A stretch of 64,000 nt of DNA from Micromonospora sp. FIMYZ51 (GTDB lineage: Bacteria > Actinomycetota > Actinomycetes > Mycobacteriales > Micromonosporaceae). The stretch lies in NCBI RefSeq assembly GCF_038246755.1, contig NZ_CP134706.1, positions 1,488,001 to 1,552,000 of the forward strand, read 5' to 3'. Positions 7,464 to 16,043 of this stretch are shown in pieces; position 1 is the stretch's first letter; each line of letters starts with the position of its first letter. Made by a program: the position numbers and the translations under genes. A model generated the notes under the pieces. That model was not told where the DNA came from. It saw only the letters and a program-made list of their open reading frames with translations, and did not search any database.

Positions 7464-9047
7464 ATGACGTTCCAGGTCTACGACACGACCCTGCGCGACG
7501 GTGCCCAGCGCGAGGGGCTCAGCTACTCGGTGGTCGACAAGCTCGCGGTGGCGCGGCTGCTGGATGAGTTCGGCGTCGGCTTCATCGAGGGCGGGTGGCC
7601 GGGCGCGGTGCCGAAGGACACCGAGTTCTTCCGTCGGGCGCGTACCGAACTCGATCTCCAGCACGCGGTGCTTGTCGCCTTCGGTGCCACCCGCCGGGCC
7701 GGCGCCGTCGCCGCCGACGATCCGCAGGTACGCGGTCTGCTCGACGCGCAGACCCCGGCGATCGCCCTGGTCGCCAAGGCCGACCTGCGGCACGTCGAGC
7801 GGGCGCTGCGCACCACCGCCAAGGAGAACCTGGCGATGATCCACGACACGGTGACCCACCTGGTGGCCGAGGGACGGCGGGTCTTCGTCGATGGTGAGCA
7901 CACCTTCGACGGCTACCGCTACGACCCGGCGTACACCGCGTCGGTGGTGGAGACCGCGCTCGCCGCGGGCGCCGAGCGGTTCGTGCTCTGCGACACCAAC
8001 GGCGGCATGCTGCCCTCCTGGGTGACCGCCGCCATCGCCGACCTCACCGACCGGATCGGCGTCGCGCCGGAGATGCTCGGCATGCACGCCCAGAACGACA
8101 CCGCGTGCGCGGTGGCCAACACCATCGCCGCCGTCGAGGCCGGTGTCCGGCACGTGCAGGGCACTGCCAACGGGTACGGCGAACGGCCCGGCAACGCCGA
8201 CCTCTTCGCCGTGGTGGCCAACCTTCAGCTCAAGCTCGGGATGCCCGTCCTACCGGAGGGCTGCCTCGAACAGATGGTGCGGGTCTCCCACGCCATCGCC
8301 GAGATCGCCAACATCGCCCCCGACACCCACCAGGCGTACGCCGGGGCCGCTGCCTTCGCCCACAAGGCCGGGCTGCACGCGAGTGCGATCAAGGTGGATC
8401 CGCTGCTCTACAACCACATCGAACCCGAGGTGGTGGGCAACGACATGCGGATCCTGGTCACCGAGATGGCCGGCCGGGCCAGCATCGAACTCAAGAGTCG
8501 TGAGTTGGGGCTGGATCTGGCCGGCCATCCGGAGGCGCTGTCCCGGGTCACCAACCGGGTCAAGGAGTTGGAGGCCGGCGGCTGGTCGTTCGAGGCCGCG
8601 GACGCCTCGTTCGAGCTGCTGGTCCGCTCCGAGTTGCCGGGTGCCGCCCCGGCGCGGCCGTTCGCCCTGGAGTCGTACCGGGTGCAGGTCGAGCACCGCG
8701 AGGACGGTGCGGTGGTCTCCGAGGCGACGGTGAAGATCCGGGTACGCGGCGAGCGGGTGATCGCCACGGCGGAGGGGAACGGCCCGGTCAACGCGCTGGA
8801 CGAGGCGCTGCGGGTCGGCCTCGGCCGGCACTACCCGGAACTGCGCGACTTCGAGCTGGCCGACTACAAGGTGCGCATCCTGGAGGGCAGCCACGGCACC
8901 GGCGCGGTGACCCGGGTGCTGGTCGAGACGGCCGACGGCCGGGGCGGCGGCTGGACCACCGTGGGCGTGCACCCCAACGTGGTCGAGGCGAGCTGGCACG
9001 CCCTCGTCGACGCGCTCACCTACGGGGTGGACCGGGCCCGGGTGTAG
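7464..9047 (+). CDS. cimA: (R)-citramalate synthase
   Basis: Condenses pyruvate and acetyl-CoA to citramalate, entering isoleucine synthesis without threonine deaminase. The 527-aa protein has the DRE-TIM metallolyase motif DTTLRDGAQREG at residues 6-17, a metal-binding MHAQNDTACAVANT stretch, GTANGYGERPGNADL, and a C-terminal LeuA-type allosteric domain (about residues 390-520) that binds isoleucine in homologues. GLHASAIKVDPLLYNHIEPE separates citramalate synthase-like members from LeuA. ATG 7464 follows GAAGGGATCTCC. The leader at 7338-7429 suggests attenuation by isoleucine supply. The stop is four bases from the convergent next gene. Confidence 0.92.
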   Translation: MTFQVYDTTLRDGAQREGLSYSVVDKLAVARLLDEFGVGFIEGGWPGAVPKDTEFFRRARTELDLQHAVLVAFGATRRAGAVAADDPQVRGLLDAQTPAIALVAKADLRHVERALRTTAKENLAMIHDTVTHLVAEGRRVFVDGEHTFDGYRYDPAYTASVVETALAAGAERFVLCDTNGGMLPSWVTAAIADLTDRIGVAPEMLGMHAQNDTACAVANTIAAVEAGVRHVQGTANGYGERPGNADLFAVVANLQLKLGMPVLPEGCLEQMVRVSHAIAEIANIAPDTHQAYAGAAAFAHKAGLHASAIKVDPLLYNHIEPEVVGNDMRILVTEMAGRASIELKSRELGLDLAGHPEALSRVTNRVKELEAGGWSFEAADASFELLVRSELPGAAPARPFALESYRVQVEHREDGAVVSEATVKIRVRGERVIATAEGNGPVNALDEALRVGLGRHYPELRDFELADYKVRILEGSHGTGAVTRVLVETADGRGGGWTTVGVHPNVVEASWHALVDALTYGVDRARV

Positions 9048-9051
9048 CGGG

Positions 9052-10065
9052 TTAGCCGGCTGCGGCCGGCAGTGTCAGCTCGGCGAGGACCATCCGGTGG
9101 TCGCTGCCGGGTAGCGGACGCACCGCCACGTCGCGTACCGCGATGCGGCGGTCGACAAGCACGTGGTCGATCGTCACGGGCGGGATCAGGGCCCCGTCGT
9201 ACGGGCCCCAGGTGCCGGCCAGCCCCGCCCCGACCGAGGCGGCGGCGTCGGTGTAGCCGGTGTCGATCAGGTCCCGCAGCGGTGCGTGGTCGAGCGTGGC
9301 GTTGAAGTCCCCGGCGAGGATGCTCAGCGCCCCGTCCGGGGTGGCCGCCGGTTGTGCCGCCAGGTCGGCGCGCCACGCGCCGACCTGGTCCAGCGCGTAC
9401 GGGGCCGCCGGATGGGCCGACTCGACGCGGACCGGGGGCGCGCCGGGCACCGCCACCGTGGCGTACGCCTGGGTGAAGCCCCATGCGGCGCGTAGCTGGC
9501 GGATGCCGCCGTCGCTGATCGGGTGCCGGGCGTAGAGCCCGGAGCCGGGACTGCCCTCCATCGGGTTGAGCTGCCGGTACGGCAGCAACCGGTCGAGGCC
9601 GAGCCGGTCCAGTCCGGCGGCGGCCGCCGGGGTGAACTCCTGCACCACGAGCACGTCCACCCGCTCGGTGCGAACCAGGTCGACAAGGGTCTGCGGATCA
9701 GCGGAACCGACCAGCAGGTTCGCGGTGAGCAGCCGCAGCGTCGGCCCGTCGGCCGGCGGCTGCGGCGTGGGCAGGGCCCGGGGTGCCACCACCGCGAGCA
9801 GCGCCACGGTGGTCACCGCCGCGACGCTCGCCGGCCACCGGCGCCGCAGCGCGAGGGCGAGCACCAGCGGGCCGAGGGACCCGATCAGGACGTACGGGGT
9901 GAAGGCGACCAACTGCACCAACGGCCCGCGTTCGATGCCGAGGAGCCGGACGGCGAGCCAGGTGGCGGCGGGCATCACGGCGGCCCAACAGAGTGCGGTA
10001 CGGCGACGCTGTCCTCCGGTTGCCGGCGTCGGTCGGCTCGGCGCGGTGCCGGTACGCGTGCTCAC
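9052..10065 (-). CDS. Membrane-anchored endonuclease/exonuclease/phosphatase-fold protein
   Basis: The 337-aa protein has three predicted N-terminal membrane segments (about residues 24-42, 48-70 and 75-95) and then an EEP catalytic domain: LRLLTANLLVGSADP, VVQEFTP, SGLYARHPI, the nuclease-type AGDFNATLDH and the final GSDHRMVLAEL with the catalytic Asp-His. The domain should face outside, as in the actinobacterial 'vancomycin resistance VanJ-like' EEP proteins. The substrate is unknown. GTG 10065 has TAATCT six bases upstream, so the transcript is probably leaderless. A second, larger EEP membrane protein lies at 23982-25952. Confidence 0.82.
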   Translation of the reverse strand: MSTRTGTAPSRPTPATGGQRRRTALCWAAVMPAATWLAVRLLGIERGPLVQLVAFTPYVLIGSLGPLVLALALRRRWPASVAAVTTVALLAVVAPRALPTPQPPADGPTLRLLTANLLVGSADPQTLVDLVRTERVDVLVVQEFTPAAAAGLDRLGLDRLLPYRQLNPMEGSPGSGLYARHPISDGGIRQLRAAWGFTQAYATVAVPGAPPVRVESAHPAAPYALDQVGAWRADLAAQPAATPDGALSILAGDFNATLDHAPLRDLIDTGYTDAAASVGAGLAGTWGPYDGALIPPVTIDHVLVDRRIAVRDVAVRPLPGSDHRMVLAELTLPAAAG

Positions 10066-10085
10066 GGGTTCAGATTATCGAACCC
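10066..10085 (-). promoter_or_regulatory. Leaderless -10 box inside a dyad
   Basis: On the minus strand TAATCT (10077-10072) lies six bases before the GTG of the EEP gene. It is flanked by an inverted repeat GGGTTC-N8-GAACCC (10066-10071 and 10080-10085), so a repressor bound there would cover the -10 box. Confidence 0.5.
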
Positions 10086-10405
10086 GCGCCGCTCGTTTGC
10101 GAATAGTCCCACACTCGCGTTTCACAATTCTGTCGGCCCCTTGTGCGGATTGCGAAATGTGGTGACCGGGCGTTGACTGAGTTGTTTTTTCGGTGCTATT
10201 TTCCACATGGTTGTGATGTCAGAGCACAGAGGACGTACTGCCTGGTCAGGCCGGCTTATGATCTTGTCTGTTCAATGTCATGCGCCCGGTCGGCCATTCT
10301 TGGAGCGGAGCCGTCAAATTACTCCGGATCATTATCGCTGTAGATTTCCGATTCGCTGAAAGTGGGTCGGTCGGATCACCCCGGTCAACCAAGGGAGAAC
10401 CTGTC
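10086..10405 (+). other. Low-GC gene-free region upstream of a secreted protein
   Basis: About 320 bases that are clearly poorer in GC than their neighbours, with no protein-like frame. It holds the promoter at 10173-10202 and would leave a leader of nearly 200 bases before the ATG at 10406. I found no recognised riboswitch. Confidence 0.5.
10173..10202 (+). promoter_or_regulatory. Probable primary-sigma promoter
   Basis: TTGACT, an 18-base spacer and TATTTT lie about 200 bases before the ATG at 10406. It is the best hexamer pair in this low-GC stretch. Confidence 0.5.
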
Positions 10406-10936
10406 ATGGCCAAGCTCTTCTCACGCAGATCGGTGGCGGTGGCGGCAAGCGCGCTGGCGCTGGCACTCGCTGGTGGCGGCATCGCCGCTGCCGCCCAGCC
10501 GCCCACCGCCGCCAAAGCCCCCGTCGATTCCGCCCAGGCGGACGCCCGCGCGGGTGTCTCCGGCGGTCAGCCGCAGGTGACGCCCGAGGAGGCCCGGCAG
10601 GCCAGGGCGGCGCTCAAGGGGTCCGTCGGCACCGAGGCGATCATCGGATCCACCTCCTTCGCCGTGGTGGGGTCCGGCGGCAACCTCATCCGGGGCCTCG
10701 ACGCGGTCTCGGCCACCAAGTACGGCCCCGGGCAGTACCAGGTGCTGTTCAACCGGGACATGACCCGCAGCGCCTACGTGGCCACCATCGGCACGAACTT
10801 CCAGTGCTGCATTCCGCCGGCCGGTGAGATCTCGGTCGCCCCGCGCCTGAACACGCCGAACGCGGTCTACATCCAGACGCGCAACTCGTCCGGTAGGCCC
10901 GCGGACCGCCCGTTCCACCTGGCGGTCTTCAGCTGA
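10406..10936 (+). CDS. Secreted hypothetical protein (176 aa)
   Basis: An N-terminal signal peptide (MAKLFSRRSVAVAASALAL ... AAAAQ) predicts Sec export with cleavage near residue 31. The mature part has an acidic linker with VTPEEARQARAAL and a compact C-terminal domain with paired cysteines (FQCCIPPAG) and beta-strand-like patches (GQYQVLFNRDMTRSAYVATIGT, VYIQTRNSSG). It has no known catalytic motif. The family is unrecognised, though similar short secreted proteins are common in Micromonospora and Streptomyces. AAGGGAGA lies nine bases before ATG 10406. The long low-GC leader suggests separate regulation. Confidence 0.75.
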   Translation: MAKLFSRRSVAVAASALALALAGGGIAAAAQPPTAAKAPVDSAQADARAGVSGGQPQVTPEEARQARAALKGSVGTEAIIGSTSFAVVGSGGNLIRGLDAVSATKYGPGQYQVLFNRDMTRSAYVATIGTNFQCCIPPAGEISVAPRLNTPNAVYIQTRNSSGRPADRPFHLAVFS

Positions 10937-11003
10937 CGAGCGACACCGGGTACCGGCCGCCCGCCCGGGTGGCCGGTACCGCTGTCCGGCTTGTCCCGCC
11001 GAG

Positions 11004-11110
11004 GGTGCCGGACGGCCTGACTCGGCGGGTAAGGGTGCCGGAGGGCGCGGCTCGGCCGGTAAGAGTGCCGGACGGCCCGGCTCGGCGGCTAACGGTGCCG
11101 GTGGCCCGGC
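11004..11110. repeat. 30-bp tandem repeat, about 3.5 copies
   Basis: Diverged units of the type GGTGCCGGACGGCCYGRCTC plus CGGCGGGTAA start near 11004, 11034 and 11064 with a partial fourth. They fill the gap between the secreted-protein gene and the MoxR operon. Confidence 0.75.
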
Positions 11111-11153
11111 AAGTCCGACGTTTGTCGGGTCGCATGGCCGGGAAGCAAGCACC

Positions 11154-12203
11154 GTGACGGACATCTCGGACACCATGGCCAGCCTGGCCGGCCCGGCCGA
11201 TCCCGACCCGACCGCGGCCGATTTGGACCAGACGCTCTACGAGGTCAAGCGCGTGATCGTCGGGCAGGACCGGCTCGTCGAACGCCTGCTCACCGCCCTG
11301 ATCGCCGATGGCCACTGCCTGCTGGAGGGTGTGCCCGGGGTAGCCAAGACCCTGGCCGCGCAGACCCTCGCGACGGTGGTCGGCGGCACCTTCTCCCGGG
11401 TCCAGTTCACGCCCGACCTCGTCCCCTCGGACATCGTCGGTACCCGCATCTACCGGGCGTCGAAGGAGAACTTCGACGTCGAACTCGGCCCGATCATGGC
11501 GAACCTGGTGCTCGCGGACGAGATCAACCGGGCCCCCGCCAAGGTGCAGTCGGCGCTGCTGGAGGCCATGGCCGAGCGCCAGGTCTCCATCGGCGGGCGC
11601 AGCTACCCGGTGCCGGAGCCGTTCCTCGTGCTGGCCACCCAGAATCCGATCGAGTCGGAGGGGGTCTACCAGCTGCCCGAGGCACAGCGGGACCGCTTCC
11701 TCATGAAGATCGTCGTCGACTATCCCGACGGCGCCGACGAACTGGCCATCCTCTACCGGATGAGCGCCGAACGCCCGAGGGCACACCGGGTGCTCGACCC
11801 GGATCGGTTGCGCGACCTCCAGGTCCGCGCCACCCAGGTCTTCGTCCACCACGCCATCGCCGAGTACGTGGTCCGGCTGATCCTCGCCACCCGCGACCCG
11901 GGCCGGTTCGGGCTGCCGGAAATCGCCCCGCTGCTCGCCTACGGTGCCAGTCCGCGCGCCACCCTCGGGCTGGTCGCCGCCGCCCGGGCCCAGGCGCTGC
12001 TGCGCGGCCGGGAGTACGTGCTGCCCGACGATGTCCGGGAGCTGGCCGTGGACGTGCTGGCCCACCGTCTGGTGCTCTCCTTTGACGCGGTGGCCGACGG
12101 GGTGACCGCCGAGTCGGTGGTGCACCGGCTGGTCGAACGGGTGCCGCCGCCCCGGGTGGCGGCCGGGCAGCCGGAGTACGCGACCGATCTGGCGACCGCG
12201 TGA
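11154..12203 (+). CDS. MoxR-family AAA+ ATPase
   Basis: The 349-aa protein carries Walker A GVPGVAKT (about residues 62-69), Walker B LVLADEINR (about 115-123), the sensor region LATQNPIESEGVYQLPEAQRDRF and a C-terminal lid. MoxR ATPases act as chaperones that help fold or load metal into VWA-domain partners. It leads a tight operon: the stop overlaps the ATG of a DUF58 gene by one base (TGATG), and a VWA membrane protein follows. GTG 11154 is the most upstream plausible start; an in-frame ATG lies at 11175. No good ribosome site is visible. Confidence 0.92.
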   Translation: MTDISDTMASLAGPADPDPTAADLDQTLYEVKRVIVGQDRLVERLLTALIADGHCLLEGVPGVAKTLAAQTLATVVGGTFSRVQFTPDLVPSDIVGTRIYRASKENFDVELGPIMANLVLADEINRAPAKVQSALLEAMAERQVSIGGRSYPVPEPFLVLATQNPIESEGVYQLPEAQRDRFLMKIVVDYPDGADELAILYRMSAERPRAHRVLDPDRLRDLQVRATQVFVHHAIAEYVVRLILATRDPGRFGLPEIAPLLAYGASPRATLGLVAAARAQALLRGREYVLPDDVRELAVDVLAHRLVLSFDAVADGVTAESVVHRLVERVPPPRVAAGQPEYATDLATA

Positions 12204-13228
12204 TGGGACGCCGCCCCACACCGGCGGCGGAGCCGGGGCTGACCGACCTCACCCCGGATCAGCGACTGCGTCGGCTGGAACTCACCGTCACCCGGCGGCT
12301 CGACGGACTGCTGCACGGCGAGCGGCGCGGCCTGCTGCCGGGGCCGGGCAGCGAACCGGCGGGCAGTCGGGAGTACCGGCCGGGCGAGGACGAGGTACGC
12401 CGGATGGACTGGTCGGTGACGGCCCGCACCACCGTGCCGCACGTGCGGGAGGTGGACGCCGACCGGGAGTTGACCACCTGGCTGCTTGTCGACGCCAGCG
12501 CCAGCATGGAGTACGGCACCGCCGAGCTGGACAAGCGGGAACTGGCGGTGGCGGCGGTCGCCACCATCGGCTTCCTCACCGCCGGCCCGGGCAACCGCCT
12601 CGGCGCGCAGGTGCTCACCCCGTACGGGCTGCACCGGGTGCCGCCCCGGAGTGGGCGTACGCATCTGATCGGGTTGCTGCGCGGGTTGCTCGCCGCGCCC
12701 CGGGTGGCTGACCGCGAGCGGGACCTCGCGTCGGTGTCCGGTCCGGCCGAGACGGCCGGACCGGCCGAACTGGCCGAGGCGCTGGCCGCGGTGCGCCGGG
12801 TCGCCCACCGCCGCGGCCTGGTGGTGGTGGTCTCGGACTTCCTCGACGGACTGCCCGACGACCCGGTCGCGCCGGCCGCCTGGGAACGGCCGCTGCGCCG
12901 GCTGACCGTGCGGCACCAGGTGCTCGCCGTGGAGATCACCGACCCGCGTGAGCTGGAACTGCCGGACGTCGGGCTGATCACCCTCGCCGACCCGGAGACC
13001 GGCGAGCACCGGGAGGTCTGGACCGGGGACCGCCGGCTCCGCGAGCGGTACGCGGCAGCCGCCGCCGCCCAGCGCGAGCAGGTCCGGCACGCGTTGCGTC
13101 GGGCCGGCGCGACCCATCTCGCGCTGCGCACCGACCGGGATTGGGCGGCCGACATCGTGCGGCACGTGCACGCCCAGCGTCGACTGGCCCTGGCTCCGGC
13201 CGGTGCCGCACCGGGAGGGGGCGCATGA
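12203..13228 (+). CDS. DUF58 domain protein (MoxR operon)
   Basis: A 341-aa soluble protein with the DUF58 signature GSREYRPGEDEVRRMDWSVTART at about residues 52-74 and a degenerate VWA fold: WLLVDASASMEYG holds the D-x-S-x-S metal site (about 94-106). DUF58 proteins pair with MoxR ATPases and a VWA membrane protein; their exact role is unknown. It starts by overlapping the moxR stop and ends by overlapping the next gene (ATGA), which argues for translational coupling and fixed stoichiometry. ATG 12203 is preferred to the GTG just before it because of that overlap. Confidence 0.88.
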   Translation: MGRRPTPAAEPGLTDLTPDQRLRRLELTVTRRLDGLLHGERRGLLPGPGSEPAGSREYRPGEDEVRRMDWSVTARTTVPHVREVDADRELTTWLLVDASASMEYGTAELDKRELAVAAVATIGFLTAGPGNRLGAQVLTPYGLHRVPPRSGRTHLIGLLRGLLAAPRVADRERDLASVSGPAETAGPAELAEALAAVRRVAHRRGLVVVVSDFLDGLPDDPVAPAAWERPLRRLTVRHQVLAVEITDPRELELPDVGLITLADPETGEHREVWTGDRRLRERYAAAAAAQREQVRHALRRAGATHLALRTDRDWAADIVRHVHAQRRLALAPAGAAPGGGA

Positions 13229-14184
13229 ACTGGCAGTCGCCCGACCGGCTCTGGCTGCTGCTCGGCGTGGCCGCGCTGGCCTCGGTCTATGTCGTGGCGC
13301 AGCGGCGCCGCAGCCGCTACGCCGTCCGGTTCACCAACCTGCGACTGCTCGACCGGGTGGCACCCCGGCGGCCGACCTGGCGTCGGCACCTACCGGCCGG
13401 CCTCTTTCTGGCCATGCTGGCGCTGCTGGTGGTCGGCTTTGCCCGGCCCACCGCCGAGGTCCGGGTACCCCGGGAGCGGGCCACCGTGATGGTGGCCGTG
13501 GACGTCTCCACCTCGATGCTCGCCACCGACGTCGAACCGGACCGGCTGAGCGCGGCCAAGAGCGCCGCCCGGCGGTTCGTCGACGGGCTGCCCCGGGAGT
13601 TCAACGTCGGGCTGGTGGCCTTCGCCGGCAGCGCGGCGGTGCTGGTGCCGCCGGGCACCGACCGGGAGGCACTGGACGAGGGAATCGGACGCCTCGCCGA
13701 GGGGGTGACCGGCGTCCAGGGCACCGCGATCGGCGAGGCGATCAGCACCTCGTTGGGCGCGGTCAAGGCGTTGGACGACCAGGCCGCCACCCAGCCGCCG
13801 CCGGCCCGGATCATCCTGCTCTCCGACGGGGCGAACACCTCGGGCATGGACCCCATGGAGGCCGCCGCCGAGGCGGTCGCCGCCGAGGTGCCGGTGCACA
13901 CCATCTCCTTCGGTACGCCCGGCGGCTTCGTCGACCGGGGCGGCCGGCCGATCCAGGTACCGGTCGACGGGGAGACCTTGCAGGCGGTCGCCGAGGAGAC
14001 CGGAGGCGGCTTCCACCAGGCCGGTACGAGCGACGAGCTGCGCGCGGTCTACGACGACATCGGCAGCTCGGTGGGTTGGCGAAAGGTGCGGCAGGACGTC
14101 TCGGCCCGGTTCATCGGGCTCGGGCTGGTGTTCGCGATGGGCGCGGCGTTCGGCTCGATCAGGTGGTTCTCCCGCCTGCCCTGA
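13225..14184 (+). CDS. VWA-domain membrane protein (MoxR operon)
   Basis: The 319-aa protein has an N-terminal membrane helix (WLLLGVAALASVYVV), a second helix near residues 55-75, a VWA domain with the MIDAS motif VDVSTSM (about residues 92-98), and a C-terminal helix (FIGLGLVFAMGAAFGSI). It resembles BatA-like proteins and Mycobacterium Rv1481-type proteins next to MoxR1. The VWA domain between the helices should bind a ligand via a divalent metal. GGGAGGGGGC precedes the ATG. The operon lacks the extra BatB- or TPR-type genes seen in some MoxR clusters. Confidence 0.88.
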   Translation: MNWQSPDRLWLLLGVAALASVYVVAQRRRSRYAVRFTNLRLLDRVAPRRPTWRRHLPAGLFLAMLALLVVGFARPTAEVRVPRERATVMVAVDVSTSMLATDVEPDRLSAAKSAARRFVDGLPREFNVGLVAFAGSAAVLVPPGTDREALDEGIGRLAEGVTGVQGTAIGEAISTSLGAVKALDDQAATQPPPARIILLSDGANTSGMDPMEAAAEAVAAEVPVHTISFGTPGGFVDRGGRPIQVPVDGETLQAVAEETGGGFHQAGTSDELRAVYDDIGSSVGWRKVRQDVSARFIGLGLVFAMGAAFGSIRWFSRLP

Positions 14185-14254
14185 CCTGATGCCGGCGCAG
14201 CGCCGCCGGCTGGCGGCCGGCAGACCGCCGAGCGCACACGGGAGGAGCGTACGT

Positions 14255-15118
14255 ATGGCAGTGCAGACCGGACTGGGCGAGCCGCGGGGACCCTGGTTCG
14301 TCTCGCCGGACCTCGACCCGGACGGGCGGGGACGGCCGGACGGTGCCGCCGGGACGGGCGAGCTGGCGGCATGGGGCTGGCGACGGCGGCTGTTGGCGGG
14401 GCTGGCGGTGGTGGCGCTCTCCACCGGTTCGGGGGCGGTGGCCGGTGGCTGGGTGGCCAGCCGGGACGGTGTGCCGGGGCCGGCCGCCGCCTCGGCCGCG
14501 CCGGTGCCGGCCGAGTTGGTCACCGCCGCCGAGAAGACCGTGCCCGGCGTGGTGTCGGTGCTGGTGGGCGGGGCCCGGGGGGCGTCGGCGAGCGGTTCCG
14601 GTTTCGCGGTGGACGCCGAGCAGCACATCATCACAAACGACCATATTCTGGCCAAGGGGCGTGGCGGCCCGGTGACCGTGGAGCTGCCGGACGGCCGGCG
14701 GTTCGACGCGGAGGTGGTCGGCCGTGAGCCGGGCAGCGATCTCGCCGTGCTCAAGGTGCCCGCCTCGGCGGGCCTGGCGCCGCTGCCGCTGGCCAAGCCG
14801 GGAGCCACCCGGGTCGGCGAGCCGGTGCTGGCCGTCGGGTCGCCGCTGGGACTGTCCGGGACGGTCACCGCCGGCATCGTCAGCGCGCTGGACCGTCAGG
14901 TGCGCCTCGGCGACAACCGGCACCGCGCCGTGCAGACCGACGCGTCGATCAATCCGGGCAACTCCGGCGGTCCGTTGGTAAACGCGCGGGGCGAGGTGGT
15001 CGGCGTGAACACCGCGATAGCCACAATCGACGGCAACGGCTCGATCGGCATCGGTTTCGCCATCCCGATCGAGCAGGTGCAGCAGACCGCCGACACGATC
15101 ATCGGAAAGGGCGGCTGA
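14255..15118 (+). CDS. HtrA/DegP-like trypsin-family serine protease without a PDZ domain
   Basis: The 287-aa protein has a cytosolic N-terminus, one membrane helix near residues 45-68 (LLAGLAVVALSTGSGAVAGG) and an S1C protease domain: catalytic His in ITNDHIL, Asp in GSDLAVLK and Ser in NPGNSGGPL. The C-terminus stops right after the protease domain (IGIGFAIPIEQVQQTAD), so the PDZ domain of DegP relatives is missing. It is probably an extracytoplasmic stress protease. ATG 14255 has GGAGGAG eight bases upstream. It follows the MoxR operon by 70 bases and may be co-transcribed. Confidence 0.9.
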   Translation: MAVQTGLGEPRGPWFVSPDLDPDGRGRPDGAAGTGELAAWGWRRRLLAGLAVVALSTGSGAVAGGWVASRDGVPGPAAASAAPVPAELVTAAEKTVPGVVSVLVGGARGASASGSGFAVDAEQHIITNDHILAKGRGGPVTVELPDGRRFDAEVVGREPGSDLAVLKVPASAGLAPLPLAKPGATRVGEPVLAVGSPLGLSGTVTAGIVSALDRQVRLGDNRHRAVQTDASINPGNSGGPLVNARGEVVGVNTAIATIDGNGSIGIGFAIPIEQVQQTADTIIGKGG

Positions 15119-15227
15119 TGTACGCAGAGTAGCTGTCCGATTACGGGGAGATCGGGGCAAGTGTCGGATTTTTGCGAGGGGTGATCGGCCCATGGAAATA
15201 TTACGCTGAGTATGGATACTGGCGTGG

Positions 15228-15527
15228 GTGGAGCGTCCTCTCATTGCGGTCCTCCTGCTGGTGGGCCTCATCATCGGAAGCGGCGTCGGGTCGTCGTACG
15301 CCCGCGCTCGGCGGGGCTGGACCGACTACCAGGCCGCGAAAAAGACAGTGCCCGGCGCGCGTCGCGCCGCGTGGCTGCTGATCAAGGTGGTCACCACGAA
15401 GGTCGGCGTGATCGCCCTGCTGCTGCTCGGGGCGGTCGCCTACGCCGCCGCCGGTGGCGAGGAGGAGCGGCCCGCCCCCTCGGCGCCCAGCCCCAGCACC
15501 GCTGAGGATGATCGGCCGGCACGCTAA
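15228..15527 (+). CDS. Small membrane protein (99 aa), unknown function
   Basis: Two hydrophobic helices (about residues 4-22 and 55-75) flank a basic loop (ARARRGWTDYQAAKKTVPGARR), with an acidic, proline-rich C-terminal tail (GGEEERPAPSAPSPSTAEDD). I do not recognise a family. GTG 15228 is the start that includes the first helix; GATACT seven bases upstream may be a -10 box for a leaderless transcript. The upstream 100 bases are AT-richer than average. It lies ten bases before arfB, whose -10 box overlaps its last codons. Confidence 0.65.
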   Translation: MERPLIAVLLLVGLIIGSGVGSSYARARRGWTDYQAAKKTVPGARRAAWLLIKVVTTKVGVIALLLLGAVAYAAAGGEEERPAPSAPSPSTAEDDRPAR

Positions 15528-15536
15528 CCTCAGGGC

Positions 15537-15962
15537 GTGGACGACGGACTGCGGGTGACCGACCGGTGGGTCGTCCCTGCCGCCGAGTTACGGGAACGCT
15601 TCTCCCGGTCGTCCGGCCCGGGCGGGCAGGGAGTCAACACCGCCGACTCCCGGGTCGAGTTGAGCTTCGACCTGGCCGGTTCGGCGAGCCTGCCGGAGTC
15701 GCTGCGGGCCCGGGCGCTGGAGCGGCTCTCCGGCCGGCTGGTCAACGGGGTGCTTACCATCGCCGCGAGCGAGCACCGGGCGCAGTTGGCCAACCGGGAG
15801 GCGGCCCGGGAGCGACTGGTCGCGCTGCTGCGGGAGGCGGTCGCCCCACCACCGCCGCCACGTCGCCCGACCCGCCCGTCCCGAGGGGCCAAGGAGCGCC
15901 GGCTGGCCGACAAGAAGCGCCGGTCCCAGCGCAAGCGCGACCGACGGGTGGACGGCGAGTAA
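15537..15962 (+). CDS. arfB: Peptidyl-tRNA hydrolase ArfB (YaeJ-like ribosome rescue factor)
   Basis: The 141-aa size and the GGQ motif in SSGPGGQGVNT (about residues 25-35) mark a release-factor-like hydrolase that frees peptides from stalled ribosomes. The lysine/arginine-rich C-terminal tail (GAKERRLADKKRRSQRKRDRR) is the one ArfB inserts in the empty mRNA channel. TAACCT ends six bases before GTG 15537, so the mRNA is probably leaderless. Codon 18 is TTA (15588-15590), very rare in such genomes. It converges with the next gene. Confidence 0.9.
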   Translation: MDDGLRVTDRWVVPAAELRERFSRSSGPGGQGVNTADSRVELSFDLAGSASLPESLRARALERLSGRLVNGVLTIAASEHRAQLANREAARERLVALLREAVAPPPPPRRPTRPSRGAKERRLADKKRRSQRKRDRRVDGE

Positions 15963-16043
15963 CGGTCGGCCCCTCTTCGCCTGGGTGACCTCGGCCGGCG
16001 GGCCGGGCCGGGGCGGTGCCTGCCGGCGTACGTCGCGAGCGGC

